NCBI GenBank assembly: GCA_023227825.1
Contig: JALOCJ010000007.1
Location: 62,001 to 126,000 of the forward strand
Source: Candidatus Cloacimonas sp.
GTDB lineage: Bacteria; Cloacimonadota; Cloacimonadia; Cloacimonadales; Cloacimonadaceae
Direction: 5' to 3'
DNA length: 64,000 nt
Shown: piece after piece, positions 16,428-24,884 of the stretch
How positions within the stretch are numbered: position 1 is the stretch's first letter
How the letters are laid out: each line of letters begins with the position of its first letter
Translations under genes and position numbers: made by a program
Notes under the pieces: generated by a model
Databases searched by the model: none
Told to the model about the DNA's origin: nothing
What the model saw: the letters and a program-made list of their open reading frames with translations, nothing else

Positions 16428-17199
16428 CAGAATAATTAAAGATTTCAAGAAATATCGGGATTTTCTTGTAACTATTCCCTTGGATAAATATCGCGAAGAA
16501 TTAAAAGATATTAAATGGGTTGAACAGGATTTGCCTAAAGAGATACTACCTCTGGCTTCAATATTCAAATATTACTGGGAAGAAAGACAATTTCTGGATT
16601 TTGAAGAATGGTTTGATACCTTTTGGAAAGAAATTAATACTAATTCTCCAAGTAAAGAAGTACTTAACCAATTTAAGAAATATTATTTTGATAAGGACAA
16701 TAACGGCTGGTTCAAAAAAGGTTTTAGAGCCAGAATGTATAGAACTTGGGTCTCTGTGCTTACTCAAATGGATTTTTGTTATTTATTTCAGTTTCTTTGT
16801 GAAAGAGAAGGTAAGATTTTATCGCTGGAATGTAATGCTGCTTTAGATGCCAGAGGGATTGACGCTAAGGTTGGCAATATTGGATTTCAAGTTGCTAAAA
16901 TTAGTAATAGAAAAGAGGCACGTAGTGCCAGTAAAAAGAAAACATTGGTAACTATACCTTATGCAGTTTTTAATATTGAAGAATTTGAAAGGAAGATTCA
17001 AAGCCCAAGGGTAAAAGATAAAAAAGGTTACCAAAATTCAATGAAAGCATTTCAAAAATATTTTATCCGTCTCAAGAATGGTTTTGTTGTTTTCGGAGAA
17101 GCATACCTTCTACCTATAATTGATAACATAGAAGACATCACAATAGTAAAAGAGACGGTAGATAAAATATCTATGGAACTATCGGGTGAAGAAGCGTAA
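16420..17199 (+). CDS. TaqI-like type II restriction endonuclease
   Basis: A 259-residue endonuclease whose layout follows R.TaqI as I remember it. VEQDLPKEILPL is at 34-45, FLDFEEWFDTFW at 58-69, GFRARMYRTWVSVLTQMDFC at 101-120, ALDARGIDA at 141-149 and LKNGFVVFGEAYLLP at about 224-238. The catalytic core appears to be D148 with the GFQVAK segment (155-160). TaqI has two lysines there (QIKK); only the second is kept here. Predicted recognition is T^CGA, matching the overlapping methyltransferase. The start is GTG after AAAGGAG. The frame is intact, so activity is plausible. Confidence 0.88.
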   Translation: MSDRIIKDFKKYRDFLVTIPLDKYREELKDIKWVEQDLPKEILPLASIFKYYWEERQFLDFEEWFDTFWKEINTNSPSKEVLNQFKKYYFDKDNNGWFKKGFRARMYRTWVSVLTQMDFCYLFQFLCEREGKILSLECNAALDARGIDAKVGNIGFQVAKISNRKEARSASKKKTLVTIPYAVFNIEEFERKIQSPRVKDKKGYQNSMKAFQKYFIRLKNGFVVFGEAYLLPIIDNIEDITIVKETVDKISMELSGEEA

Positions 17200-17543
17200 G
17201 TATGATTAATAATGGCAAATAATAGTTTAAAGGAAATAATAAAACGAAAATTTCAAATCTTATGAGATCATTTATTTGCAGAGTGATTAGACAGAAGAGT
17301 TATAGTTAACAGCCCCTAAATATAACAGCTAATTAACTACAGGCGTAAAGCTTATTTTCAATATCTCCTTTCCTTGTTTTAGTGCAAACTTATTTAGGAC
17401 GACACAAATCCTAATGTCCTAAAATCCTTGCTGCAAAATATATCTGTGTTATGTGTGAAATTTGTGAGGCACTAAAAAATTTTATTGCCAAGTTGGACTA
17501 TCTGATTTATCTTTAATAGTGAAGGACTTTTGAGGAGAATAAT
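17200..17543. other. Intergenic region after the R-M pair
   Basis: 344 bp with no supportable gene; a 17-codon ATG frame near 17213 is too short to call. The only signal I trust is the promoter at 17485-17513 serving the HisRS-like gene. Confidence 0.5.
17485..17513 (+). promoter_or_regulatory. Promoter for the HisRS-like gene
   Basis: TTGCCA at 17485-17490 and TATCTT at 17508-17513, spacing 17 bp, about 30 bp before the ATG. Each hexamer deviates from consensus, so this is a moderate call. Confidence 0.4.
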
Positions 17544-18824
17544 ATGGTTCAGGAACCACAAAGTTTTCACGAATTTATGCCAGACAAGGTTTGGAAATGG
17601 AAAATTCTGGAAGAGAAAATAGAAAAGGTCTTATCTCTGCATAATTTTCAAGAGATTCGGCTTTCGGTTTTGCAGGATAGCAAGGTTTTACAAGATGGCA
17701 TAACTGCTTTAATTCAAGGTCAGGAAGCCGATAGTGCAATGAAAGGAGTTCTTTCTCTTTCTCTTCCTGATGATCAATTAAGTTTATTGAGTTTGCGTCC
17801 GGAAGGCACAATTAGTGTTTTACATCATACAGCGCGTATTACCAATACGGAGGAAATTCACCGTTTTTACTATTCCGGACCTATGTTTCGCAAAATCAAC
17901 AATCAGCAGCAAATGGAATTTTATCAGCTGGGAGTAGAACTTTTAGGCAGTGAAAGTATTCTTTCTGAAAACGAAGTAATTTCTTTAGGAATGAAGCTTT
18001 GTAAGACCCTCGGCTTGAATGAAGTTCGCCTTGATCTTAATTCTTATGGTTGTTTTACTTGCCGGGAACCATTTTTTACTGATCTGCATAAATATCTGGA
18101 AGAGCATCAAAGAGAATATTGCAGTTCTTGTTATCGCGAACTTTCTGCTAATCCTTTCAGTCAAGTTCATTGTTCAGACCCCGATTGTAAAAAATCCCTT
18201 CAGGACGGACCTCACATTTATGATTACCTTTGTAAATCCTGTAAAGCCGACTTTAACAAAGTAAAAAACATTCAGACCAACTTGGGAAACCAATATAAGG
18301 TTAATCCTAAGCTCAATAAAAACTTTGCCTATTACAATAAAACCGTTTTTGACTTTATCGCTAAACACAACGGTAAAGAAATTATTATTGGGGGTGGAGG
18401 TCGCTACGATTATCTTTCTGCACTTATTACAGGTAAAAGAATTCCGGCTGTAGGTTTTTATCTCAATCTGGATAGTATCTTTGAACTTATGGACAGCCGG
18501 AAATTATTTGAAGAAAACGACCCTGAATTTACAGTTTATATCTGTGCTGAAAGTCCAAACCTGGAAATGATGATTCTGCAAATAGTTCAGGAACTTCATT
18601 CACAACAAATAAAAACCATTATCTCACCTGAATGCAGACCCATAGAAAAAGAAATTACTTTTGCGAAAAAAAAGGACTGTCCAATAATGCTTATTCTCCG
18701 GGATGATAATATCCGTGAAGGTAAAATCCTTCTTCGCAACTTGGTGAAAGAAGAACAAAATTATATCTCCCTGAAAGATACATTACCTTCCATTTTGCTG
18801 GCAAAAAAGGCAATGCAAAGCTAA
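17544..18824 (+). CDS. Histidyl-tRNA synthetase-like protein with altered catalytic motifs
   Basis: A 426-residue class II synthetase-like protein. It keeps LRPEGT (84-89), motif 2 start GPMFR (112-116), a cysteine-rich insertion (C170/C173, C193/C196, C210/C215, C230/C233) like that of one bacterial HisRS group, and GGGGRYDYLSAL (283-294). A C-terminal alpha/beta domain resembles the anticodon-binding domain. Key catalytic elements differ: the HisRS motif RGLDYY reads KNFAYY (259-264), motif 2 lacks the usual ERPQ/GRYRQ stretch (KINNQQQMEF), and motif 3 GLER reads LNLD (307-310). HisZ-type paralogues lose such residues but also usually lack the C-terminal domain. It may be a non-canonical HisRS or a paralogue with a regulatory role. 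GAGGAG precedes the ATG. Confidence 0.8.
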   Translation: MVQEPQSFHEFMPDKVWKWKILEEKIEKVLSLHNFQEIRLSVLQDSKVLQDGITALIQGQEADSAMKGVLSLSLPDDQLSLLSLRPEGTISVLHHTARITNTEEIHRFYYSGPMFRKINNQQQMEFYQLGVELLGSESILSENEVISLGMKLCKTLGLNEVRLDLNSYGCFTCREPFFTDLHKYLEEHQREYCSSCYRELSANPFSQVHCSDPDCKKSLQDGPHIYDYLCKSCKADFNKVKNIQTNLGNQYKVNPKLNKNFAYYNKTVFDFIAKHNGKEIIIGGGGRYDYLSALITGKRIPAVGFYLNLDSIFELMDSRKLFEENDPEFTVYICAESPNLEMMILQIVQELHSQQIKTIISPECRPIEKEITFAKKKDCPIMLILRDDNIREGKILLRNLVKEEQNYISLKDTLPSILLAKKAMQS

Positions 18825-19095
18825 AAAGATTTTACGCCAAAAAACGAAATCTACTATTTTTAATGGAGTTATATGTGTGAGAACTTCGTCCCTTGAGAGC
18901 TAAAGCAGTAAGAGTTTCCCAGTAATAAAAATATATTAGTTATTGATAATCAGTTCCATCAGTAATGTATTTTTCAGGTGTAAAATCTTACCCATCCAAT
19001 CATCTATGTTCTATTTTTTTATGACTAAAGATTTTTCTTGACATATTTTCAACATATTGATGAAAGTAAATCTAATAAATTTAAGGAGGTTCCCA
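18825..19095. other. Intergenic region before the small membrane protein
   Basis: 271 bp, AT-rich. An isolated TTGACA occurs at about 19038, but no well-spaced -10 hexamer follows. Nothing else is supportable. Confidence 0.4.
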
Positions 19096-19377
19096 ATGGA
19101 ACAAAATCAATATGGTAACCAACCCGGACAGCAAAGTTTTGCTGAACCTAGTATTTCAGCACCGGTTATGACTTTAGGACAGTGGTTTATTACTTTACTA
19201 CTGATGATTATTCCCATTGTGAATATTGTTTTACTTATCGTTTGGGCAGCTAGTAAAAATGGAAATCCCAATCGCAGTAACTGGGCAAAAGCTCAACTTA
19301 TAATGGTTGCGGTTTATGTTTTAATTTGGGTGTTATTTGCCGGGTCTATTCTCGGAATATTAGGTAGTATAGGTTAA
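19096..19377 (+). CDS. Small two-helix membrane protein
   Basis: A 93-residue protein. The ATG at 19096 follows a strong AAGGAGG, so the longer upstream frame from 19057 is unlikely. The N-terminal 25 residues are Gln/Asn/Gly-rich (EQNQYGNQPGQQ). Two hydrophobic helices then flank a polar turn WAASKNGNPNRSNWAKAQL. The same architecture and GNPNR(S/R)xxAxA turn occurs in the 96-residue protein at 52129, so the two are paralogues. Similar small proteins of unknown function are known in other bacteria. It stands alone on its transcript. Confidence 0.75.
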   Translation: MEQNQYGNQPGQQSFAEPSISAPVMTLGQWFITLLLMIIPIVNIVLLIVWAASKNGNPNRSNWAKAQLIMVAVYVLIWVLFAGSILGILGSIG

Positions 19378-20024
19378 TAATCTCTCTTCAATTAACTTAT
19401 ATTAATACTTTAATAATTTTCCTTTAACACCATTTTAATTATTATAGTGAAAAAACATCGGGTCATATCGGCATAGGTATGACCCTGAATTTACATATTA
19501 TCCAATTTTTACCTTGAAAAACATAAATATGTTAAATTATTATGTAGATTCCTGCTTTCGCAGGAATTACAAAGGATTTGTCATTCAATAAAGGATATTA
19601 TTTAATAAATACGGCAGAGTTCAAGTTTAGAATATCCCTCTAAAGAAAATAGAGATGTTTGAGCAATAAGAATTAACTGTATGTAATCTCATCTGTGAAA
19701 ATCCATCCATCCAGTTAGTTGCGTTCTATTTCTTTTATAGCTTTCCAAGGCAATCGTCCTATATCTTGCTTGCATAGTTATGGTGGAGATACGGTGGCGC
19801 TGGTTGGGAAAAACCCGAAAGACACCACCCTATCTGCACTGCAACTAATTAAGCAAGGATTAAATCATAATATAGCGATAGAATCAATTAGAGAGTATAT
19901 ATTGCAATGGAGTTGCCGAATTCTGATTTGGTAAATGTGGAAGTGCATAATTTTGTATAAGATTTTTGCCTCTGTGCCTATTCGGAAATTGACAACCTAT
20001 TTTTCAGCAATTACACAATTGGGG
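19378..20024. other. Long region without a supportable gene
   Basis: About 650 bp. A 71-codon plus-strand frame at 19719-19934 has no ribosome binding site and low protein character. On the minus strand a short in-frame tail near 19725-19785 reads IGRLPWKAIKEIERN before a stop, which looks like the end of a lost gene, but too little remains to name it. I see no RNA gene. Confidence 0.4.
19460..19485 (+). terminator. Possible terminator hairpin after the small membrane protein
   Basis: GGGTCATA at 19460-19467 pairs perfectly with TATGACCC at 19478-19485 across a 10-base loop. The following T-rich tract is weak (TGAATTTACAT), so it may be an imperfect intrinsic terminator or simply a stable RNA 3' end. 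Confidence 0.4.
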
Positions 20025-20075
20025 AAAAAAATAAGGGCTGGCGTTGAACTCTCATAAGTTTATCAGCCAGCCCTT
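20025..20075 (-). terminator. Intrinsic terminator of clpB
   Basis: Read on the minus strand, AAGGGCTGGC (20075-20066) pairs with GCCAGCCCTT (20042-20033), a perfect 10-bp stem, and a run of T residues follows (20033-20025). It lies about 25-75 bp after the clpB stop codon. Confidence 0.85.
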
Positions 20076-20100
20076 TACAATAAGCATTTTATATTGCAGG

Positions 20101-22677
20101 TTATTGCTTTATAATTAAGCCCTGACCGGGATTCCAGTCCAGCAAAATTTTTTTGCCGGTGGAAAATTGCCCGGTCAAAATATATTTTGCCAATGTATCT
20201 TCAATTTCTTTCTGAATAAGGCGTTTGAGTGGTCTGGCACCAAAAGCTGGATCATAACCTGCTTCTGCAAGATGCTCAATTAAATTCTCCGAAAAATCAA
20301 GCTGGAGATTGCGATTGGCAACTCGCTCAGCCAACAGGTTCAATTGCAGTTTTACAATTTTTTTAATATGCTCCTTATTTAAACGGTGGAAAAGAATAAT
20401 ATCATCCACCCGGTTTAAGAATTCGGGACGGAAATATTGCTGCAATATCATCATCAAGCGTGGTTTTAGTTGTTCCAGTTCGCTGTCTGACGCTTCATAA
20501 ATTTCCTGCGAACCGATATTACTGGTCATAATTATCACGCAATGTTTGAAATCCACCGTTCTGCCCTTTCCATCTGTAAGGCGTCCATCATCCAAAATTT
20601 GCAGTAACACATTGAAAACATCCGGATGGGCTTTTTCAATTTCATCCAAAAGCAGCACAGAATAAGGTCTGCGGCGAACAGCTTCCGTTAAATAACCTCC
20701 TTCTTCATAGCCCACATAGCCAGGAGGAGCTCCAATTAATCGCGCTACACTATGCTTTTCCATAAATTCACTCATATCTAAGCGAATCAATGCTTTTTCG
20801 GTGTCAAAAAGATAATTTGCCAGGGTTTTTGCCAGTTCAGTTTTACCAACTCCTGTAGGACCTAAAAAGATGAATGAACCTATAGGCCTATTTTCTTCGC
20901 TTAAGCCACTGCGACTGCGGCGGATAGCATTAGCCAATGCTTTTATTCCTTCTTCCTGTCCTACAACTCTTTGAGCAAGAACATTTTCCAGTTCCAGGAG
21001 TTTTTGCATTTCGCTTTCCGCAAGTTTGGAAACAGGTATGCCCGTCCATTTGGAAACAACTTCCGCTACTAATTCCTCATCCACAATTTCTTTCAGTAAT
21101 CTATCCTTTTTGGTCATTGCTTCATCCTGCAACAATTTTTGCAGTTCCTTTTCTTTGGCAGCAATTGTTCCATAACGAAGCTGAGCTGTCTTTTCATAAT
21201 TTCCTTCGCGTTCTGCCTTATCCGCTGCACCTTTGAGAGTGTCAATTTCGGTTTTAAGGGTGCGAATTTGTTCCAGAACTTGTTTTTCCTTTTCCCAGCG
21301 CAGGCGTAATGCTTTATTTTCTTCATTTAATTGAGCAATTTCTTCTTTAATTTTTTCCAGTCGTTCTTGAGATAAAGGGTCTTTTTCTTTTGTCAGCGAA
21401 AGGCGTTCTATTTCCAGTTGCCGCAGCCGTCTTTCCGATTCATCAAGCTCAACAGGTAAGGAATCAATTTCCATTCTTAATAAGGCACATGCCTCATCAA
21501 TAAGGTCAATCGCTTTATCAGGTAAAAACCGATCGGCAATGTAACGCTCGGATAGCTGTGCTGCAGCTACTAAAGCATTATCACTTATTTGCACTCCATG
21601 GTGAACTTCATACTTATCTCTGATCCCTCTTAAAATGGAAATTGTATCTTCCACAGAGGGTTCTGTAACTAAAACCGGCTGAAAACGCCTTTCCAAAGCA
21701 GGATCTTTTTCAATATATTTTCTATATTCGGTTAAAGTTGTAGCTCCGATGCAATGCAAGTTTCCTCTTGCCAAAGCCGGTTTTAACATATTGGAAGCAT
21801 CCACAGAGCCCTCTGCAGCACCCGCACCTACTACTGTATGCAGCTCATCAATAAAAAGAATAATACGCCCTTCTGATTTTTCCACTTCCGAAAGCACTGC
21901 TTTTAAGCGCTCTTCAAATTCACCTCTGAATTTTGCCCCGGCAACTATAGCTGCCATATCAAGTTCCAGTAATTCCTTGTCCAGTAAGTTCTCAGGCACA
22001 TCACGAGCTACAATTCTGCGCGCTAAACCCTCTACAATAGCGGTTTTACCAACTCCTGGCTCACCAATTAAAACGGGATTATTTTTCCTTCTACGCGATA
22101 AAATCTGGATACAACGCCGAATTTCTTCATCGCGACCAATAACAGGGTCCAGCTTTTCCATTCTGGCTAAACGAGTTAAATTACGCGCATACTTTTCCAA
22201 TGCCTGATATTTAGCTTCCGGATTTTGGTCGGTAACCCGCTGATTTCCACGCAATTCTTTCAGCGCCAGAAGCAGCTTATCGGCTTGTAAACCTGCATTT
22301 TTTAATATGTTTGCGGCCTCTTTTCCTTTGGCTAATATTGCCAAAAGCAAATGTTCAGTAGAAATATAATCGTCCTGAAACTGGTCTGCTTCCTTTTCTG
22401 CCTGATGCAATATGTCCAAAACTTCCTGAGATAGATACTGCTGTGAACTTCCACTTATCTTAGGAAGTTTGTTTAAAGCATTTTCTACCTCGTTCTTCAC
22501 TTTAGGGATGGAGACCTCTAGTTTTTCCAAAGCAGGTTGAATCAGACCTTCTTCCTGAGCCAACATTGCCTGTAATAAATGCAGGTCTTTAATCTCCTGG
22601 TGTCCATAACTGGAAGCTAAATCCTGCATATCAGCAAGCAATTCTTGTGACTTTATAGTAAATCTTTGTGTATTCAT
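20101..22677 (-). CDS. clpB: Chaperone disaggregase ClpB
   Basis: An 858-residue AAA+ disaggregase that works with DnaK to rescue aggregated proteins. The N domain begins MNTQRFTIKSQELLADMQ. The first nucleotide-binding domain has Walker A GEPGVGKTAIVEGLA and Walker B IILFIDELHTVVGAG. The coiled-coil middle domain (about 400-525) is rich in E/K/L. The second domain has GPTGVGKTELAKTLA and VLLLDEIEKAHPDVF. The frame opens with TTG at 22689, but the ATG at 22677, preceded by GGAGG, is the real start. A sigma-70-type promoter and an intrinsic terminator bracket it as a single-gene unit. No CIRCE operator is seen. Confidence 0.97.
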   Translation of the reverse strand: MNTQRFTIKSQELLADMQDLASSYGHQEIKDLHLLQAMLAQEEGLIQPALEKLEVSIPKVKNEVENALNKLPKISGSSQQYLSQEVLDILHQAEKEADQFQDDYISTEHLLLAILAKGKEAANILKNAGLQADKLLLALKELRGNQRVTDQNPEAKYQALEKYARNLTRLARMEKLDPVIGRDEEIRRCIQILSRRRKNNPVLIGEPGVGKTAIVEGLARRIVARDVPENLLDKELLELDMAAIVAGAKFRGEFEERLKAVLSEVEKSEGRIILFIDELHTVVGAGAAEGSVDASNMLKPALARGNLHCIGATTLTEYRKYIEKDPALERRFQPVLVTEPSVEDTISILRGIRDKYEVHHGVQISDNALVAAAQLSERYIADRFLPDKAIDLIDEACALLRMEIDSLPVELDESERRLRQLEIERLSLTKEKDPLSQERLEKIKEEIAQLNEENKALRLRWEKEKQVLEQIRTLKTEIDTLKGAADKAEREGNYEKTAQLRYGTIAAKEKELQKLLQDEAMTKKDRLLKEIVDEELVAEVVSKWTGIPVSKLAESEMQKLLELENVLAQRVVGQEEGIKALANAIRRSRSGLSEENRPIGSFIFLGPTGVGKTELAKTLANYLFDTEKALIRLDMSEFMEKHSVARLIGAPPGYVGYEEGGYLTEAVRRRPYSVLLLDEIEKAHPDVFNVLLQILDDGRLTDGKGRTVDFKHCVIIMTSNIGSQEIYEASDSELEQLKPRLMMILQQYFRPEFLNRVDDIILFHRLNKEHIKKIVKLQLNLLAERVANRNLQLDFSENLIEHLAEAGYDPAFGARPLKRLIQKEIEDTLAKYILTGQFSTGKKILLDWNPGQGLIIKQ

Positions 22678-22698
22678 ATATACCTCCAACTTAAAGAC

Positions 22699-22726
22699 AA
22701 TATAATTAGCAAAACCAATAAGTCAA
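22699..22726 (-). promoter_or_regulatory. Promoter for clpB
   Basis: On the minus strand, TTGACT (22726-22721) and TATATT (22704-22699) are 16 bp apart, about 22 bp before the clpB ATG. It resembles a housekeeping promoter rather than a sigma-32-type one. Confidence 0.6.
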
Positions 22727-22836
22727 GTAAAATTATTAGCAATCCCCTAATTTGTCTGCTAATTTTTAATATGGGGCATACAGTTAAACGAAGTTAGCTA
22801 ATTATACCACGACTGGAATGGAAAATAAACAGGAAA

Positions 22837-23458
22837 TCAGATATATTCCTTGAGGATGTTAACTAATAAATAAACTCTGGAACCAATCTGCTGTAATAAT
22901 CTCTGTTGCGGTTTTGTATCCAAAATTTCAGCAGTTTTTACAGCGGAATCGGTTCTGGGAAAGTAATCCTTTTCATTTTTGCCGGTGATGTTGATATCGT
23001 AGATATTCATATTATGAATTTTTGCATTTATATCTGCTTTTGTCTTGAGCAGATGAGCATTTTTTAAGATTGTCTCAGCATCCTGAAAGTGCATCAGCAG
23101 CCATATTTCAAAACAAGGATTGGATAAGGCAACCAGATATTTTCTTTGATGTGCTTCATTAACTGCATCTATTAAATTTAACTCCCATTTGTCTGTGTCA
23201 ATAACCAAACAATAAATATCATGTTTGGTTGTTATGGTGTCGTAGATTTTATTTTCTTGGACATAGGATATCATATCGTTAATAACGGATTTGGGACTGG
23301 AAGCTGATGTCTCTCTATCTATTACTTTTACTTGTGCCTGCGATATTTTAAAGTATTGAATAAATTCCCGAAAATATTTTGGTTCTGTTTTTGCTTCCTT
23401 CAGTAAAAATATATATTCGTCTCGGAATTTTTGTTCCGGTTTTGCGAGTATATTTCAT
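22837..23458 (-). pseudogene. RloB-like protein, broken by a single-base frameshift
   Basis: On the minus strand the ATG at 23458 overlaps the stop of the upstream ATPase gene (TAATG). It begins MKYTRKTGTKIPRRIYIFTEG, the expected RloB N-terminus, but that frame stops after about 34 codons. Removing one base near 23394-23399 restores a continuous reading (EG, then AKTEPKYFREFIQYFKIS) into the 145-codon frame that ends at 22837 and contains the RloB motif ALSNPCFEIWLLMHF. RloB proteins accompany RloA-type ATPases and are suspected phage-defence components with a Toprim-like fold. As it stands the product would be truncated. The cause may be a real inactivating mutation, phase variation or a sequencing error. 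Confidence 0.8.
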
Positions 23459-24762
23459 TATTCCACCTCATCTGAAAAAATGGGAATGGCTCCATATAGT
23501 CCTGCTAAATATGCTTTTTGTAATGCCTTATCATTTCTTACCTTTTCAAATTCCTGGAGTGAATATAAGGTGGACTCCATTTGATAATTCTTTCTTATGA
23601 ACCAAATTAAATCCCTGCGCAATAATTTAACATCCAATAGAGTTGCATCATGGGTAGTTACTATAAACTGTCCCTGATGTTGCTTATTTGCTGTAAAAAG
23701 AGCTTTGATAAATGCTTTGGATATTAAAGGATGTAAACTGCGATCAAGCTCATCTACAAACACAATAGCATCCTCTTGTAATAATTGTAAAACGGGAATT
23801 AGGTCAAAAATACGGTTAGTTCCATCGGATTCTTCATTAATTTTAAATTCTACTTTCGTTTCCGTTGCAGGTATTTTATGAGATATAAGGATTCTATATG
23901 CTTCTTGAATACCATTTTTAAAGTTCATTAAATAGCGTTCATCAGTTTTTAAAGTTATGTTCCTGGGTAAATCCATTCGCAAATTGTCTCTTATGGCACT
24001 CGGTAATTTGTTTAAAACTTCGTCTGCATCAATTTTCTCTATATTTATATCATCAATTCCCAAATCACATAACTTCATTAACTTCCGATACTCCTGCAAG
24101 AGGAATTCATTATTTATCAAAACATTAAAGGATTGCAATTTGGAATGGGGGTAAATTATCACAATTTTCTTAAACCACTCAAAAACATCGCGAAATAGTT
24201 CTATATTTCTATTTATTGTCTCCGTAAGAAATAATTTATTTTCCGGTGTTCCTTTAAGCACAAAATTAAAATATTCATCTTGTTGCAGAACTTTGTAATT
24301 ATCACCATAGCTGATTTTGTTCTTTTGAAGTTTATCAAAAGTTCGTTCATAGACCTTATGTTCTCCGGTTGAATTTATCTTCCACAACCATTCCCGGAAT
24401 ATAACTCCTTCCTTAATTTCAAAACCATAACGGTATATTTTACGCTCAATCAGCATTTCAAATTCAAAGAAAATCGGTTTTTGAGGACAATCCGGGCATA
24501 ACTTAAAATATATGGTTCGGTTTCTTAGGGGATTTTGTTCCCCTAAAACAATGGATTTGGCATAATGAATTGCTTTAATTAGATTAGATTTGCCACCCGC
24601 ATTGGGACCAAAAATGAATGCCGCTTTTAAAAGATTGGGTATATATCTGCTTTCGGATATCCAGAGTTGTTCTTTTAAATTGCGGTCTTTGGAAGCAAAA
24701 AATTCCAATGATGTCTTCTCATTAAAAGAGAGACAATTAGCTACCGAAAATTGAATGAGCAT
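23458..24762 (-). CDS. RloA-like AAA ATPase
   Basis: A 434-residue ABC/SMC-like ATPase of the AAA15/AAA21 group. It opens with MLIQFSVANCLSFNEKTSLE and has Walker A FGPNAGGKSNL near residue 52, a signature-like EESDGTNRIFDL near 315, Walker B AIVFVDELDRSLHP near 340 and an H-loop TTHDATLL near 375. Such ATPases pair with RloB, as here, and are found in defence regions; the exact mechanism is not established from this sequence. AGGAGG precedes the start. The ATPase frame is intact although its partner is frameshifted, so the pair may be non-functional in this copy. Confidence 0.85.
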   Translation of the reverse strand: MLIQFSVANCLSFNEKTSLEFFASKDRNLKEQLWISESRYIPNLLKAAFIFGPNAGGKSNLIKAIHYAKSIVLGEQNPLRNRTIYFKLCPDCPQKPIFFEFEMLIERKIYRYGFEIKEGVIFREWLWKINSTGEHKVYERTFDKLQKNKISYGDNYKVLQQDEYFNFVLKGTPENKLFLTETINRNIELFRDVFEWFKKIVIIYPHSKLQSFNVLINNEFLLQEYRKLMKLCDLGIDDINIEKIDADEVLNKLPSAIRDNLRMDLPRNITLKTDERYLMNFKNGIQEAYRILISHKIPATETKVEFKINEESDGTNRIFDLIPVLQLLQEDAIVFVDELDRSLHPLISKAFIKALFTANKQHQGQFIVTTHDATLLDVKLLRRDLIWFIRKNYQMESTLYSLQEFEKVRNDKALQKAYLAGLYGAIPIFSDEVE

Positions 24763-24884
24763 TTTAACCTCCTGCTGTTCACTAACAGAGATATATTCTC
24801 ATAAACTGCATAATTTTCTTCTTATCCTTTTTCGTCAAGAATTATTTTTCTCTGCTCTCAGCCCTCAGCTCTCAGTTTTGATGT

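Noticed and set aside
19038..19095. Promoter with TTGACA before the small membrane protein
   Set aside because: No acceptable -10 hexamer at 16-18 bp.
19719..19934. 71-codon frame after the small membrane protein
   Set aside because: No ribosome binding site or recognisable domain.
23390..23405. Programmed frameshift in rloB
   Set aside because: The shift needed is +1, while the nearby AAAAAC resembles a -1 slippery site. No downstream structure is evident, so a mutation or error is likelier.
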